From Pseudomonadota bacterium (lineage in GTDB: Bacteria; Pseudomonadota; Alphaproteobacteria; Rhizobiales; Methylopilaceae), in the NCBI GenBank assembly GCA_023389135.1, contig JAEWEX010000291.1, forward strand, positions 1 to 8,355: a stretch of 8,355 nt of DNA. The letters run 5' to 3'. A program made the translations under genes and the position numbers. The notes beneath the pieces were generated by a model. It was not told the DNA's origin. It did not search any database and saw only the letters and a program-made list of their open reading frames with translations. Below are positions 1 to 5,442 of this stretch, in pieces. Position 1 is the stretch's first letter; every line of letters begins with the position of its first letter.

Positions 1-198
1 GACCAGGTCGGCGAGCCAGGCGCGCAGGTCGTCGGCGCCGGCCGTGGCGCCGTCGCTGCGGCGGCGGGCAAGGAAGCCGAGATAGTCCCCGATGTCGCGG
101 CGGTAGGCGGCGAGCGTGTTGGCGGCGGCCCCTCGCTCCGCCGCCAGCATGTCGAGGAAGCCCTCGAGGTGCGGCGAGCGCCGGCCGGCCGGCGGCAT
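1..198 (-). CDS. xerD: Tyrosine recombinase XerD, N-terminal part (cut by window edge)
   Basis: The minus strand reads from ATG at 198-196 to the window edge without a stop, giving 66 residues. The segment from about residue 10 to 45 (HLEGFLDMLAAERG, then NTLAAYRRDIGDYLGFL) matches the SAM-like core-binding domain that starts XerC/XerD recombinases. The catalytic domain with the R-H-R-Y residues would lie outside the window and cannot be checked. XerD acts with XerC at the dif site to resolve chromosome dimers at cell division. A Shine-Dalgarno AGGAGG (214-209) sits 10 bases before the ATG, inside the last codons of the upstream small gene. The two genes are separated by 2 bases, so they are probably one transcript. 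XerC and phage-type integrases share this domain. The XerD call rests on the N-terminal motif and on the aroK neighbourhood usual in alphaproteobacteria. Confidence 0.8.
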   Translation of the reverse strand, partial: MPPAGRRSPHLEGFLDMLAAERGAAANTLAAYRRDIGDYLGFLARRRSDGATAGADDLRAWLADLV

Positions 199-200
199 GT

Positions 201-344
201 TCAGCGCGCCTCCTGCGGAATCGGCACGGTCAGCGTGATGGTGCGCGGCTGCGGCTCTGTGTAGGTGGCCAGCGCCCACAGCCCCGCCCAGATCAGGGCG
301 ACGATCAGCGCCAGCCAGCGCAGATAGCGGAACGTGGTCGGCAC
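201..344 (-). CDS. Small single-pass membrane protein upstream of xerD
   Basis: This is a 47-residue protein with one hydrophobic segment (about residues 7-25, LALIVALIWAGLWALATY) after a short basic N-terminus (FRYLRW). It ends in a polar tail that begins EPQPRTITLTVP. It looks like a membrane-anchored micro-protein with a short exported or cytoplasmic tail; no function can be assigned. The reading frame stays open upstream to a TTG at 422, but I chose GTG at 344-342. A GGAGG lies 12 bases ahead of that GTG, the extra upstream residues are Arg/Pro-rich and unlike a protein start, and a candidate extended -10 (399-391) lies downstream of the TTG. The gene ends 2 bases before xerD and carries the xerD ribosome binding site, so the two are probably co-transcribed. 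Its retention next to xerD suggests a real gene. Confidence 0.6.
   Translation of the reverse strand: MPTTFRYLRWLALIVALIWAGLWALATYTEPQPRTITLTVPIPQEAR
209..214 (-). promoter_or_regulatory. Ribosome binding site of xerD
   Basis: AGGAGG read on the minus strand, 10 bases upstream of the ATG at 198-196. It lies within the 3' end of the preceding small gene and supports this xerD start. Confidence 0.6.
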
Positions 345-356
345 GGGCGGACGAGG

Positions 357-361
357 CCTCC
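357..361 (-). promoter_or_regulatory. Ribosome binding site deciding the GTG start of the small membrane protein
   Basis: GGAGG on the minus strand, 12 bases before the GTG at 344-342. It is the best Shine-Dalgarno in this frame and the main reason to prefer the short form of the gene. The spacing is on the long side. Confidence 0.4.
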
Positions 362-390
362 GGGACGCATCGGCGTTGAGTCGGAGCGCC

Positions 391-399
391 AGTCTACCA
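391..399 (-). promoter_or_regulatory. Candidate extended -10 promoter of the small-gene/xerD unit
   Basis: On the minus strand the sequence reads TGG-TAGACT, a TGn extended -10 followed by a hexamer matching TATAAT at 4 of 6 positions. A TTGCGC lies 20 bases upstream, too far for a normal -35. Transcription would begin near 384, about 40 bases before the GTG start. It is supported only by motif resemblance. Confidence 0.25.
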
Positions 400-500
400 C
401 CATGGCGGGCCGGCACGCGCAAGCGGCAGCGTCGGGAAAAGACAAGTCCCGGGCGCCGGCGCAGGTACAGGCCAGAGCCGCGGCGACGGGCATGGCCGGG

Positions 501-529
501 TTGAAGGACCGGACCGATCCGGTTAAACT
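501..529 (+). promoter_or_regulatory. Candidate sigma-70 type promoter of the toxin-antitoxin operon
   Basis: A -35 hexamer TTGAAG (501-506) and a -10 hexamer TAAACT (524-529) each match consensus at 4 of 6 positions and are 17 bases apart. Transcription would start near 536, about 22 bases before the antitoxin ATG. The stretch is visibly richer in A and T than its surroundings. The -10 overlaps a perfect palindrome, the arrangement expected for an autoregulated toxin-antitoxin operon. Confidence 0.5.
508..523. repeat. Second inverted repeat inside the toxin-antitoxin promoter spacer
   Basis: ACCGGA (508-513) and TCCGGT (518-523) form 6-base inverted arms around CCGA. The repeat occupies the spacer between the -35 and -10 and lies 3 bases before the 16-bp palindrome. 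It may be a second operator of different sequence, or chance in GC-rich DNA. Confidence 0.3.
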
Positions 530-542
530 AAGTCGACTTAGT
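527..542. promoter_or_regulatory. Perfect 16-bp palindrome, likely antitoxin operator
   Basis: ACTAAGTCGACTTAGT is identical to its reverse complement over all 16 bases. It covers the end of the putative -10 and the predicted transcription start of the antitoxin gene, 15 bases before its ATG. Phd/YefM antitoxins, alone or complexed with their toxin, are known to repress their own promoter by binding short palindromes in this position. That this site binds this antitoxin is inferred from position and symmetry. Confidence 0.55.
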
Positions 543-557
543 CCAGGGCTTCCTGTC

Positions 558-803
558 ATGCGCATGGTCAACATCCACGAGGCCAAGACCCACCTTTCCC
601 GGCTGGTCGAACAGGCGGCCGGGGGCGAGCCCTTTGTCATCGCAAAGGCAGGCCGGCCCATGGTCAAGGTCGTCGCCATCGACGCGCCGGCGGTGTCCGG
701 GATGCGGCGCCTCGGCTTCCTGACCGGCGACATCGAGGTGCCCGACGATTTCGACCGCATGGGCGAGGACGAGATCGAGTCGCTGTTCGGCGGCCTGGCG
801 TGA
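558..803 (+). CDS. Type II antitoxin, Phd/YefM family
   Basis: An 81-residue protein. The N-terminal half (VNIHEAKTHLSRLVEQAAGG, residues 4-23, then FVIAKAGRPMVKVV, residues 26-39) is the DNA-binding Phd/YefM fold with its typical EAK...LSxLV and GxP elements. The C-terminal half (RRLGFLTGDIEVPDDFD, residues 50-66, and GEDEIESLFGG) is the acidic tail that usually wraps the PIN toxin. The antitoxin should neutralise the toxin and repress the operon. The frame is open further upstream to 402, but that region contains the promoter and palindrome. ATG 558 has a weak AGGG at 545-548; ATG 564 is a possible alternative, two codons shorter. It overlaps the toxin start by 4 bases. The family call is firm; the symbol is left open because these antitoxins carry several names. 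Confidence 0.88.
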   Translation: MRMVNIHEAKTHLSRLVEQAAGGEPFVIAKAGRPMVKVVAIDAPAVSGMRRLGFLTGDIEVPDDFDRMGEDEIESLFGGLA

Positions 804-1183
804 AGCTGCTCTGCGACACCCGCATCCTGCTGTGGGCCGCCGGCATGCCTGACCGGCTCCCGCCCGCCGCACGCGCCCTGCTGGAGGAGCCGGCCCACGC
901 GCCGGTCTTCAGCGTGGTCAGTCTCTGGGAGATCGTCGTCAAGCGCGGCCTTGGCCGGCCGGACTTCCGGGTCGATCCCGGCCGGCTGCGCCGCGGCCTT
1001 CTCGACAACGGCTACGAGGAACTGCCGGTGACAGGGCCTCACGTCCTGGCCGTCGGCTGCCTGCCGCCGCTCCACAGGGATCCGTTCGACAGGCTGCTGG
1101 TCGCCCAGGCGCTGACCGAGGGCTTCCGGCTGGTCACGGCCGATCCGGCCGTGGAGGCGTACGGGCCGGCGGCGCGGGGCTGA
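800..1183 (+). CDS. vapC: PIN-domain ribonuclease toxin, VapC family
   Basis: A 127-residue single PIN domain, the usual size for VapC toxins. The four acidic residues expected in a PIN active site are visible: D6 in LLCDTRILLW, E44 in VSLWEIVVKRGLG, D97 in HRDPFDRLLVAQA and D115 in LVTADP. VapC enzymes are Mg2+-dependent endoribonucleases that cut tRNA or rRNA when freed from the antitoxin. The GTG start (800-802) overlaps the antitoxin TGA in GTGA and has no Shine-Dalgarno of its own, so translation is probably coupled to the antitoxin. An Arg follows DT at position 8, where this subfamily commonly has His (LLLDTHxLLW). That residue is not one of the metal ligands, so activity is probably kept. 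The RNA target cannot be read from the sequence. Confidence 0.9.
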   Translation: MKLLCDTRILLWAAGMPDRLPPAARALLEEPAHAPVFSVVSLWEIVVKRGLGRPDFRVDPGRLRRGLLDNGYEELPVTGPHVLAVGCLPPLHRDPFDRLLVAQALTEGFRLVTADPAVEAYGPAARG

Positions 1184-1264
1184 CGGCGGCCGCGGGCTCG
1201 TTCTCCGCCGGCGGGGGAATCGGGGCTTGCAGCGCCAGCCGGATCGTGAAACGGTCCGCGCCTC

Positions 1265-1909
1265 ATGACAGAAAGCCACTCCCACGCCTCCGCTGATCGC
1301 CCGGCCGCGCCCTCGGGCGCGCTCGATATGGACGACATTCCCACCGCGACGCTGGCCGCCCGCGTGCGCGGCGCGCTCGACGGCCGGTCCATCGTGCTCG
1401 TCGGCATGATGGGCGCCGGAAAATCCGCAATCGGGCGCCGGCTCGGCCGCGCCGTCGGCCTTCCGTTCGTCGATGCGGACACCGAGATCGAGCAGGCCGC
1501 CGGCATGTCGATCCCGGACATCTTCGAGGCCCATGGCGAGGCGTATTTCCGCGCCGGCGAGGCCAGGGTCATGACGCGGCTGCTGGATGGGGAGCCCTGC
1601 GTTCTCGCCACAGGCGGCGGCGCGTTCATGAATCCCGAGACACGCGCCCGCATCGCTGAGCGCGGCGTCTCGGTGTGGCTGCGCGCCGACGTGTCGCTGC
1701 TGGCCAAGCGGGTGCGGCGCAAGAACGACCGGCCGCTCCTGATGAACGGCGATCCCGAGGCCACCATCCGCAGCCTGCTGGACCAGCGTGAGCCGGTCTA
1801 TGGCGAGGCCGACGTCACGGTGGAGAGCCGCGAGGTGCCGCACGAGCAGATCGTCCACGAGGCGCTGGCGGCGCTGGCGCAGCGGCTCGCCTCCGACGGC
1901 GGGCACTAG
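1265..1909 (+). CDS. aroK: Shikimate kinase
   Basis: This enzyme phosphorylates shikimate at the 3-hydroxyl with ATP, the fifth step of chorismate synthesis, in the cytoplasm. The protein has 214 residues. The Walker A loop is GMMGAGKS (47-54). Shikimate-binding positions are D72 in VDADTEIE, R96 in YFR and the GGG at 117-119. The lid arginine is R156 in NDRPLL, and R175 in RxPxY closes the site. The first 40 residues are a low-complexity extension ([12 protein letters not shown]...) before the core, making it longer than the roughly 170-residue minimal enzyme. M22 is an alternative start, but neither ATG has a clear Shine-Dalgarno, so the start is uncertain. It lies 81 bases after the toxin gene and 22 bases before aroB, and should be co-transcribed with aroB. 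AroK and AroL cannot be told apart by sequence here; aroK follows from the aroB linkage. Confidence 0.95.
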   Translation: MTESHSHASADRPAAPSGALDMDDIPTATLAARVRGALDGRSIVLVGMMGAGKSAIGRRLGRAVGLPFVDADTEIEQAAGMSIPDIFEAHGEAYFRAGEARVMTRLLDGEPCVLATGGGAFMNPETRARIAERGVSVWLRADVSLLAKRVRRKNDRPLLMNGDPEATIRSLLDQREPVYGEADVTVESREVPHEQIVHEALAALAQRLASDGGH

Positions 1910-1931
1910 GCTCCTCCCGGCGAAGCGCACC

Positions 1932-3068
1932 ATGGCCCCGGCCGAACCCGTCCTGCGTGATGCGACCGTCGTGCCGGTGGCGCTGGGGGCGCGCGCCTAT
2001 GACATCCGTATCGGCGACGGCCTTTTGGGCGAGGCCGGCGCCGCCATCGCGGCGCTGGGCGCGCGGCGCGCCGGCATCGTCACCGACGACACGGTGGCCG
2101 GCATCCATCTTCCGGCGCTGGTCGCCTCGCTGGAGGCGGCGGGGCTGCAGGTTTCCACCGTCACCGTGCCGGCGGGAGAAGGCTCAAAGAGCTTTTCGGC
2201 GCTGGAGCGCGTGGTCGACGGGCTGCTGTCGGCGCGCATCGAGCGGCGCGACGTGGTGGTGGCGCTGGGCGGCGGCGTCGTCGGCGACCTTGCGGGCTTC
2301 GCCGCGGCGATCCTGCGGCGCGGCGTGCGGGTGGTCCAGGTTCCCACCACCCTGCTTGCCCAGGTCGACAGCTCGGTCGGCGGCAAGACCGGCATCAATG
2401 TGCGCCAGGGCAAGAACCTGATCGGCGCGTTCCATCAGCCGGCGCTGGTGCTGATCGACACCGCCACGCTGGACACGCTGCCGGCCCGCGAGATGCGCGC
2501 GGGCTATGCGGAGGTCGCGAAATACGGGCTGATCGACGATCCCGGCTTCTTCGACTGGCTGGAGCGCGACTGGCAGGCGGTGTTCGCGGGCGGCGCGGCC
2601 CGCGCCCGCGCCATCGCCACGGGCTGCGCCGCCAAGGCGGCCATCGTCGCCCGCGACGAGTTCGAGACCGGCGACCGCGCGCTGCTCAATCTCGGCCACA
2701 CCTTCGGCCACGCGCTGGAGGCCGAGGTCCGGTACGACGGCGCCCGCCTCGTCCATGGCGAGGCGGTGGCGATCGGGCTCGCGCTCGCGTTCCGCTTCTC
2801 GGAGCGGCTCGGCCTCACCGATGCGCAGGAGGCCCACCGCGTCGCCCGGCATCTTGCCGCCGCGGGGCTGCCGACCAGGCTCGCCGACGTGCCGGGCGGC
2901 GCCGGGGATCCGGATGCGCTGCTCGCCCACATGTACCAGGACAAGAAGGTCGCCGGCGGCACGCTCACCTTCATCCTGACGCGCGGCATCGGCCGGGCCT
3001 TCGTCGCCCGCGACGTCGATCCGGCGGCGGTGCGCGAGTTCCTGGCGGAGGAATTTGCACGGGCATGA
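1932..3068 (+). CDS. aroB: 3-dehydroquinate synthase
   Basis: This NAD- and Zn/Co-dependent enzyme converts DAHP to 3-dehydroquinate, the second step of the shikimate pathway. The 378-residue length is normal. NAD-binding and catalytic motifs are [11 protein letters not shown] (113-123), [20 protein letters not shown] (137-156) and KNLIGAF (161-167). The metal ligands expected from characterised enzymes are E194 in YAEVAKYG, H256 in LNLGHTFGH and H275 in HGEAVAIG. The C-terminal [13 protein letters not shown] motif (337-349) is intact. I chose ATG 1932 because homology begins soon after it; the frame is open back to 1788 but that part only shadows aroK. No strong Shine-Dalgarno is seen. The last bases overlap the next start codon (ATGA). 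Confidence 0.97.
   Translation: MAPAEPVLRDATVVPVALGARAYDIRIGDGLLGEAGAAIAALGARRAGIVTDDTVAGIHLPALVASLEAAGLQVSTVTVPAGEGSKSFSALERVVDGLLSARIERRDVVVALGGGVVGDLAGFAAAILRRGVRVVQVPTTLLAQVDSSVGGKTGINVRQGKNLIGAFHQPALVLIDTATLDTLPAREMRAGYAEVAKYGLIDDPGFFDWLERDWQAVFAGGAARARAIATGCAAKAAIVARDEFETGDRALLNLGHTFGHALEAEVRYDGARLVHGEAVAIGLALAFRFSERLGLTDAQEAHRVARHLAAAGLPTRLADVPGGAGDPDALLAHMYQDKKVAGGTLTFILTRGIGRAFVARDVDPAAVREFLAEEFARA
3047..3052 (+). promoter_or_regulatory. Ribosome binding site of the CNNM/CBS gene
   Basis: GGAGGA, 12 bases before ATG 3065 and inside the last aroB codons. With the ATGA overlap it fixes the start and supports translational coupling to aroB. Confidence 0.45.
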
Positions 3069-4354
3069 CCGCCGACATCTGGGCCCCGCTCGCCGCGGTC
3101 CTCGTCCTCCTCGCCTTCTCGTTCTTCTTCTCCGGCTCGGAAACGGCGCTGACGGCGGCCTCGCGCGCCCGCATCCTGCAGCTCGCCCGCGGCGGCGATG
3201 GCCGCGCGTCCATCGTCAACCGCCTGCTGGACAGCCGCGAGCGCCTGATCGGGGCGCTGCTGCTGGGCAACAACCTCGTCAACATCGCGGCCTCGGCGCT
3301 GGCCACCGGCGCCCTGCTGAAGCTGTTCGGCGAGGTCGGCGTGGTCTACGCCACGCTGGCCATGACGGTGATCGTGGTGATCTTCTCGGAGGTGCTGCCC
3401 AAGACGCTGGCGATCAACGCGCCGGACAGCTTCGCGCTGGCGGTGGCGCGCCCGATCCGTCTGATCGTGGCGGTGTTCGCGCCGGTGACGGCGGCGATCC
3501 AGGTGCTGGTGCGCGCCATCCTGTCGGTGTTCGGCGTCTCCATCGGCAGGGGCACGGCGGTGCTGTCCGGCCACGAGGAGCTGCGTGGGGCGGTGGACCT
3601 GCTGCACCACGAGGGCGGCGTCAAGAAGGACGACCGCGACATGTTCGGCGGCCTTCTCGACCTCAACGACCTCGAGGTCTCCGACGTCATGGTCCACCGC
3701 ACCAAGATGGTGACGCTGGACGCCGACACCCCGCCGGGCGAGCTGGTGCGGCAGGTGCTGGCCGCGCCCTATACCCGCATCCCGCTGTGGCGCGGCCAGG
3801 CCGACAACATCGTCGGCGTGGTCCACGCCAAGGATCTGCTGCGCGCGCTGGAGGCGGCCGGCGGCGATGCCGGCAAGCTCGACGTCACCGAACTGACGCG
3901 GCCTGCCTGGTTCGTGCCCGACACCACATCGCTGCTCGACCAGCTGCGCGCCTTCCGCAAGCGCAAGACCCACTTCGCGCTGGTGGTGGACGAGTATGGC
4001 GAGGTGATGGGCCTTGTGACGCTGGAGGACATCATCGAGGAGATCGTCGGCGACATCTCCGACGAACACGACATCCAGGTCCAGGGCGTCAGGCCGCAGC
4101 CCGACGGGTCCGTCACGGCGGAGGGCGGCGTGCCGATCCGCGACCTCAACCGCGCCATGGACTGGAACCTGCCCGACGACGAGGCGACCACGGTTGCCGG
4201 GCTCGTCATCCACGAGGCGCGGCTGATCCCGGAATCGGGACAGGCCTTCACCTTCCACGGTTTCCGCTTCCAGGTGCTGCGCCGGCAGCGCAACCGGCTG
4301 ACGCTCCTGAAGATCACGCCGCTGAAGCCGATGCCGCGGCGCCGGCCGGGCTGA
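3065..4354 (+). CDS. CNNM/CBS-domain membrane protein (CorC/HlyC-type, TlyC-like)
   Basis: A 429-residue protein of the family often annotated as hemolysin or CorC-like. Domain order: a CNNM (DUF21) membrane part with hydrophobic segments at about 7-23, 62-85, 92-112 and 128-157, including the typical [11 protein letters not shown] (21-31) and [15 protein letters not shown] (68-82); a CBS pair at about 205-335 ([16 protein letters not shown], then [20 protein letters not shown]); and a C-terminal CorC_HlyC transporter-associated domain at about 345-420. Related CNNM/CorC proteins take part in Mg2+ (and Co2+) efflux, with the CBS pair sensing nucleotide. Hemolytic activity is an old label and should not be assumed. 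The ATG overlaps the aroB stop by 4 bases with GGAGGA (3047-3052) upstream, so it is probably transcribed with aroK-aroB. Its stop is 2 bases from the convergent bolA stop. Confidence 0.92.
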   Translation: MTADIWAPLAAVLVLLAFSFFFSGSETALTAASRARILQLARGGDGRASIVNRLLDSRERLIGALLLGNNLVNIAASALATGALLKLFGEVGVVYATLAMTVIVVIFSEVLPKTLAINAPDSFALAVARPIRLIVAVFAPVTAAIQVLVRAILSVFGVSIGRGTAVLSGHEELRGAVDLLHHEGGVKKDDRDMFGGLLDLNDLEVSDVMVHRTKMVTLDADTPPGELVRQVLAAPYTRIPLWRGQADNIVGVVHAKDLLRALEAAGGDAGKLDVTELTRPAWFVPDTTSLLDQLRAFRKRKTHFALVVDEYGEVMGLVTLEDIIEEIVGDISDEHDIQVQGVRPQPDGSVTAEGGVPIRDLNRAMDWNLPDDEATTVAGLVIHEARLIPESGQAFTFHGFRFQVLRRQRNRLTLLKITPLKPMPRRRPG

Positions 4355-4356
4355 CG

Positions 4357-4632
4357 CTACCGCCCCGGCTCACCAGGCGCGCGGGCTTCGATGGCCAGCG
4401 CGTGGAGGCCGGCGTCGAGTTCGGCCGCGAGCGCAGCATTGACCATGCGGTGCCGCTCCAGCCGCGTCCGGCCCGCGAACGCCGCCGCCTCGACGCGGAC
4501 GCGGAAATGGGTCTCGCCCTCGGGCCTCGCGCCGGCGTGGCCGGCATGGTGGCTGCTCTCGTCGATCACCTCCAGGCGCACGGGGGCGAGGGTGGCTTCC
4601 AGCGCGGCGGCGATGCGGTCGTGTCGGCTCAT
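4357..4632 (-). CDS. bolA: BolA family protein
   Basis: A 91-residue protein covering the whole BolA fold. Visible motifs are ESSHHAGHAG (25-34), GETHFRVRV (39-47), AGRTRLERHRMVNAAL (53-68, the helix-turn-helix-like RHR motif) and GLHALAIEA (75-83). BolA proteins bind monothiol glutaredoxins through a shared 2Fe-2S cluster in which the conserved C-terminal His (H77 here) is the usual ligand. They act in iron-sulfur and iron regulation and in cell-shape or stress responses. The frame is open to 4647, but ATG 4632 is preceded by a strong GGAGGAG at 6 bases, so the shorter form is chosen. The gene is divergent from the J-domain gene and ends 2 bases from the convergent CNNM/CBS gene. Which BolA paralogue it is cannot be settled from this window. 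Confidence 0.93.
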   Translation of the reverse strand: MSRHDRIAAALEATLAPVRLEVIDESSHHAGHAGARPEGETHFRVRVEAAAFAGRTRLERHRMVNAALAAELDAGLHALAIEARAPGEPGR

Positions 4633-4638
4633 GCGGGG

Positions 4639-4645
4639 CTCCTCC
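4639..4645 (-). promoter_or_regulatory. Ribosome binding site of bolA
   Basis: GGAGGAG on the minus strand, 6 bases before ATG 4632-4630. It decides against the upstream ATG at 4647. Confidence 0.7.
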
Positions 4646-4690
4646 ACGGGTGCGAAGCGGGCCGGCGACCACGGCTGGAAACCGCGTGTT

Positions 4691-4696
4691 TGTCAA
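4691..4696 (-). promoter_or_regulatory. Consensus -35 hexamer for bolA
   Basis: A perfect TTGACA on the minus strand about 60 bases before the bolA ATG. At the ordinary 16-18 base spacing I see no good -10 (CGTGGT or nearby), so it is a partial promoter match only. It may depend on an activator or another sigma factor. Confidence 0.3.
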
Positions 4697-4699
4697 TTC

Positions 4700-4728
4700 T
4701 TGTTCCGTTCATGCCCGATCCCCATAAT
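4700..4728 (+). promoter_or_regulatory. Candidate promoter of the J-domain gene, giving a near-leaderless mRNA
   Basis: CATAAT (4723-4728) matches the -10 consensus at 5 of 6 positions. TTGTTC (4700-4705) stands 17 bases upstream as a weak -35 (3 of 6). Transcription would begin around 4735, essentially at the ATG at 4737. No Shine-Dalgarno precedes that ATG; the bases before it are pyrimidine-rich, which fits a leaderless message. Confidence 0.4.
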
Positions 4729-4736
4729 CTGCCCCC

Positions 4737-5372
4737 ATGAAGCTGAATTCCCACTGGTTCGACCGGATACGCTCCAGCCCGCGCGCCGAGACGGCGACGG
4801 CGGAGGCCGTGCATGTCTGCCAGCACCCGGGCTGCGGCGTGACCGCGACCCACCGCGCGCCGCAGGGCCGCTTCCGCGAGGGCAGGTTCTTCTGGTTCTG
4901 CCTCGACCACGTGCGGGAGTACAACAAGTCCTACAACTACTTCTCCGGCATGTCCGACGACGCGGTGCGCGCGTTCCAGAAGGACGCGGCCACAGGCCAC
5001 CGGCCGACCTGGAGCATGGGGACCAACGGCCCCCAGCCTCATGCGGCCCCGCATGCCGAGCCCGAGGGCGCGCGCACCACGCGGGGCTGGTCGTTCGCCG
5101 ACCCGTTCGACATCTTCCGGGACGCCATGACCGGGTTCCAGGCCAAGACGCCCCCGCCCGAGCCGCGGCGCACGCTCGGCAATGCCGAGCGCAAGGCGCT
5201 CATCGCGCTCAACCTGGAGGAGAGCGCGACTGCCGAGGAAATCAAGGCGCGCTACAAGGAACTGGTGAAGCGGCTGCACCCCGACGCCAATGGCGGCGAC
5301 CGCGGCACCGAGGACAAATTGCGCGGCGTCATCCAAGCCTATAATTATCTCCGCAAGACCGGCTTGTGCTGA
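4737..5372 (+). CDS. J-domain (DnaJ-like) protein with N-terminal Cys/His cluster
   Basis: A 211-residue protein. The C-terminal part (about 146-211) is a J domain: helix [16 protein letters not shown], the essential HPD at 181-183 followed by ANGGDRG, and a last helix ending [11 protein letters not shown]. It should stimulate the ATPase of an Hsp70 (DnaK). There is no Gly/Phe region or DnaJ-type CXXCXGXG zinc repeats, so this is a specialised co-chaperone and not DnaJ itself. Residues 24-69 hold C28-x4-C33-x21-C55-x2-H58 followed by [11 protein letters not shown], which could bind a metal. The middle (about 85-145) is Pro-rich and probably flexible, with [12 protein letters not shown] (118-129) as a likely short helix or binding motif. 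It is divergent from bolA and precedes cobS by 70 bases. Its client is unknown. Confidence 0.9.
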   Translation: MKLNSHWFDRIRSSPRAETATAEAVHVCQHPGCGVTATHRAPQGRFREGRFFWFCLDHVREYNKSYNYFSGMSDDAVRAFQKDAATGHRPTWSMGTNGPQPHAAPHAEPEGARTTRGWSFADPFDIFRDAMTGFQAKTPPPEPRRTLGNAERKALIALNLEESATAEEIKARYKELVKRLHPDANGGDRGTEDKLRGVIQAYNYLRKTGLC

Positions 5373-5378
5373 CCCGTC

Positions 5379-5402
5379 TCCGGCGGGCGGCCGCCCGCCG
5401 GA
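5379..5402 (+). terminator. Strong GC palindrome between the J-domain gene and cobS (terminator or attenuator)
   Basis: A 24-base perfect palindrome centred at 5390/5391, built of CCGGCGGGCGG and its complement. As RNA it folds into a hairpin with a 10-bp GC stem and a 4-base loop. It begins 6 bases after the J-domain stop. No U-tract follows, so it is not a classical intrinsic terminator. It could act as a weak or Rho-assisted terminator, protect the mRNA 3' end, or lower cobS-cobT expression relative to the J-domain gene. Confidence 0.45.
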
Positions 5403-5432
5403 CCAGCGCCGCAACCCCGCGCGGCGCCCAGC

Positions 5433-5438
5433 AGGAGG
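5433..5438 (+). promoter_or_regulatory. Ribosome binding site of cobS
   Basis: AGGAGG, 4 bases before ATG 5443. It is the strongest Shine-Dalgarno on the plus strand of this window and fixes the cobS start against the in-frame ATG at codon 19. Confidence 0.65.
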
Positions 5439-5442
5439 TTCC

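Noticed and set aside
345..422. Longer form of the small membrane protein starting at TTG 422
   Set aside because: There is no Shine-Dalgarno at that TTG, the extra residues are Arg/Pro-rich, and the likely minus-strand promoter lies inside the extension.
402..557. N-terminal extension of the antitoxin back to 402
   Set aside because: It would translate through the promoter and palindrome. Phd/YefM proteins start close to the VNIHEAK motif, as the ATG at 558 allows.
1184..1210. Possible terminator after the toxin gene (CGGCGG ... CCGCCG)
   Set aside because: Only 6-base arms with a 15-base loop and no U-tract, in sequence where such GC repeats arise by chance.
1227..1232. TTGCAG as a -35 for an aroK promoter
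   Set aside because: No acceptable -10 at 15-18 bases downstream, so it is not called.
305..1933. A long minus-strand open frame opposite the toxin-antitoxin pair and aroK
   Set aside because: The three plus-strand genes beneath it have clear catalytic motifs. The antisense product has none and would run through the toxin-antitoxin promoter.
2504..4258. A long minus-strand open frame opposite aroB and the CNNM/CBS gene
   Set aside because: It crosses the boundary of two real genes, is rich in His/Arg/Gln mirror codons and has no domain. It is a composition artefact.
3055..4740. A plus-strand frame offset from the CNNM/CBS gene and running through the bolA region
   Set aside because: The product is Arg/Gly/Pro/Ala low complexity, and the overlapping frame encodes the full CNNM-CBS-CorC_HlyC protein.
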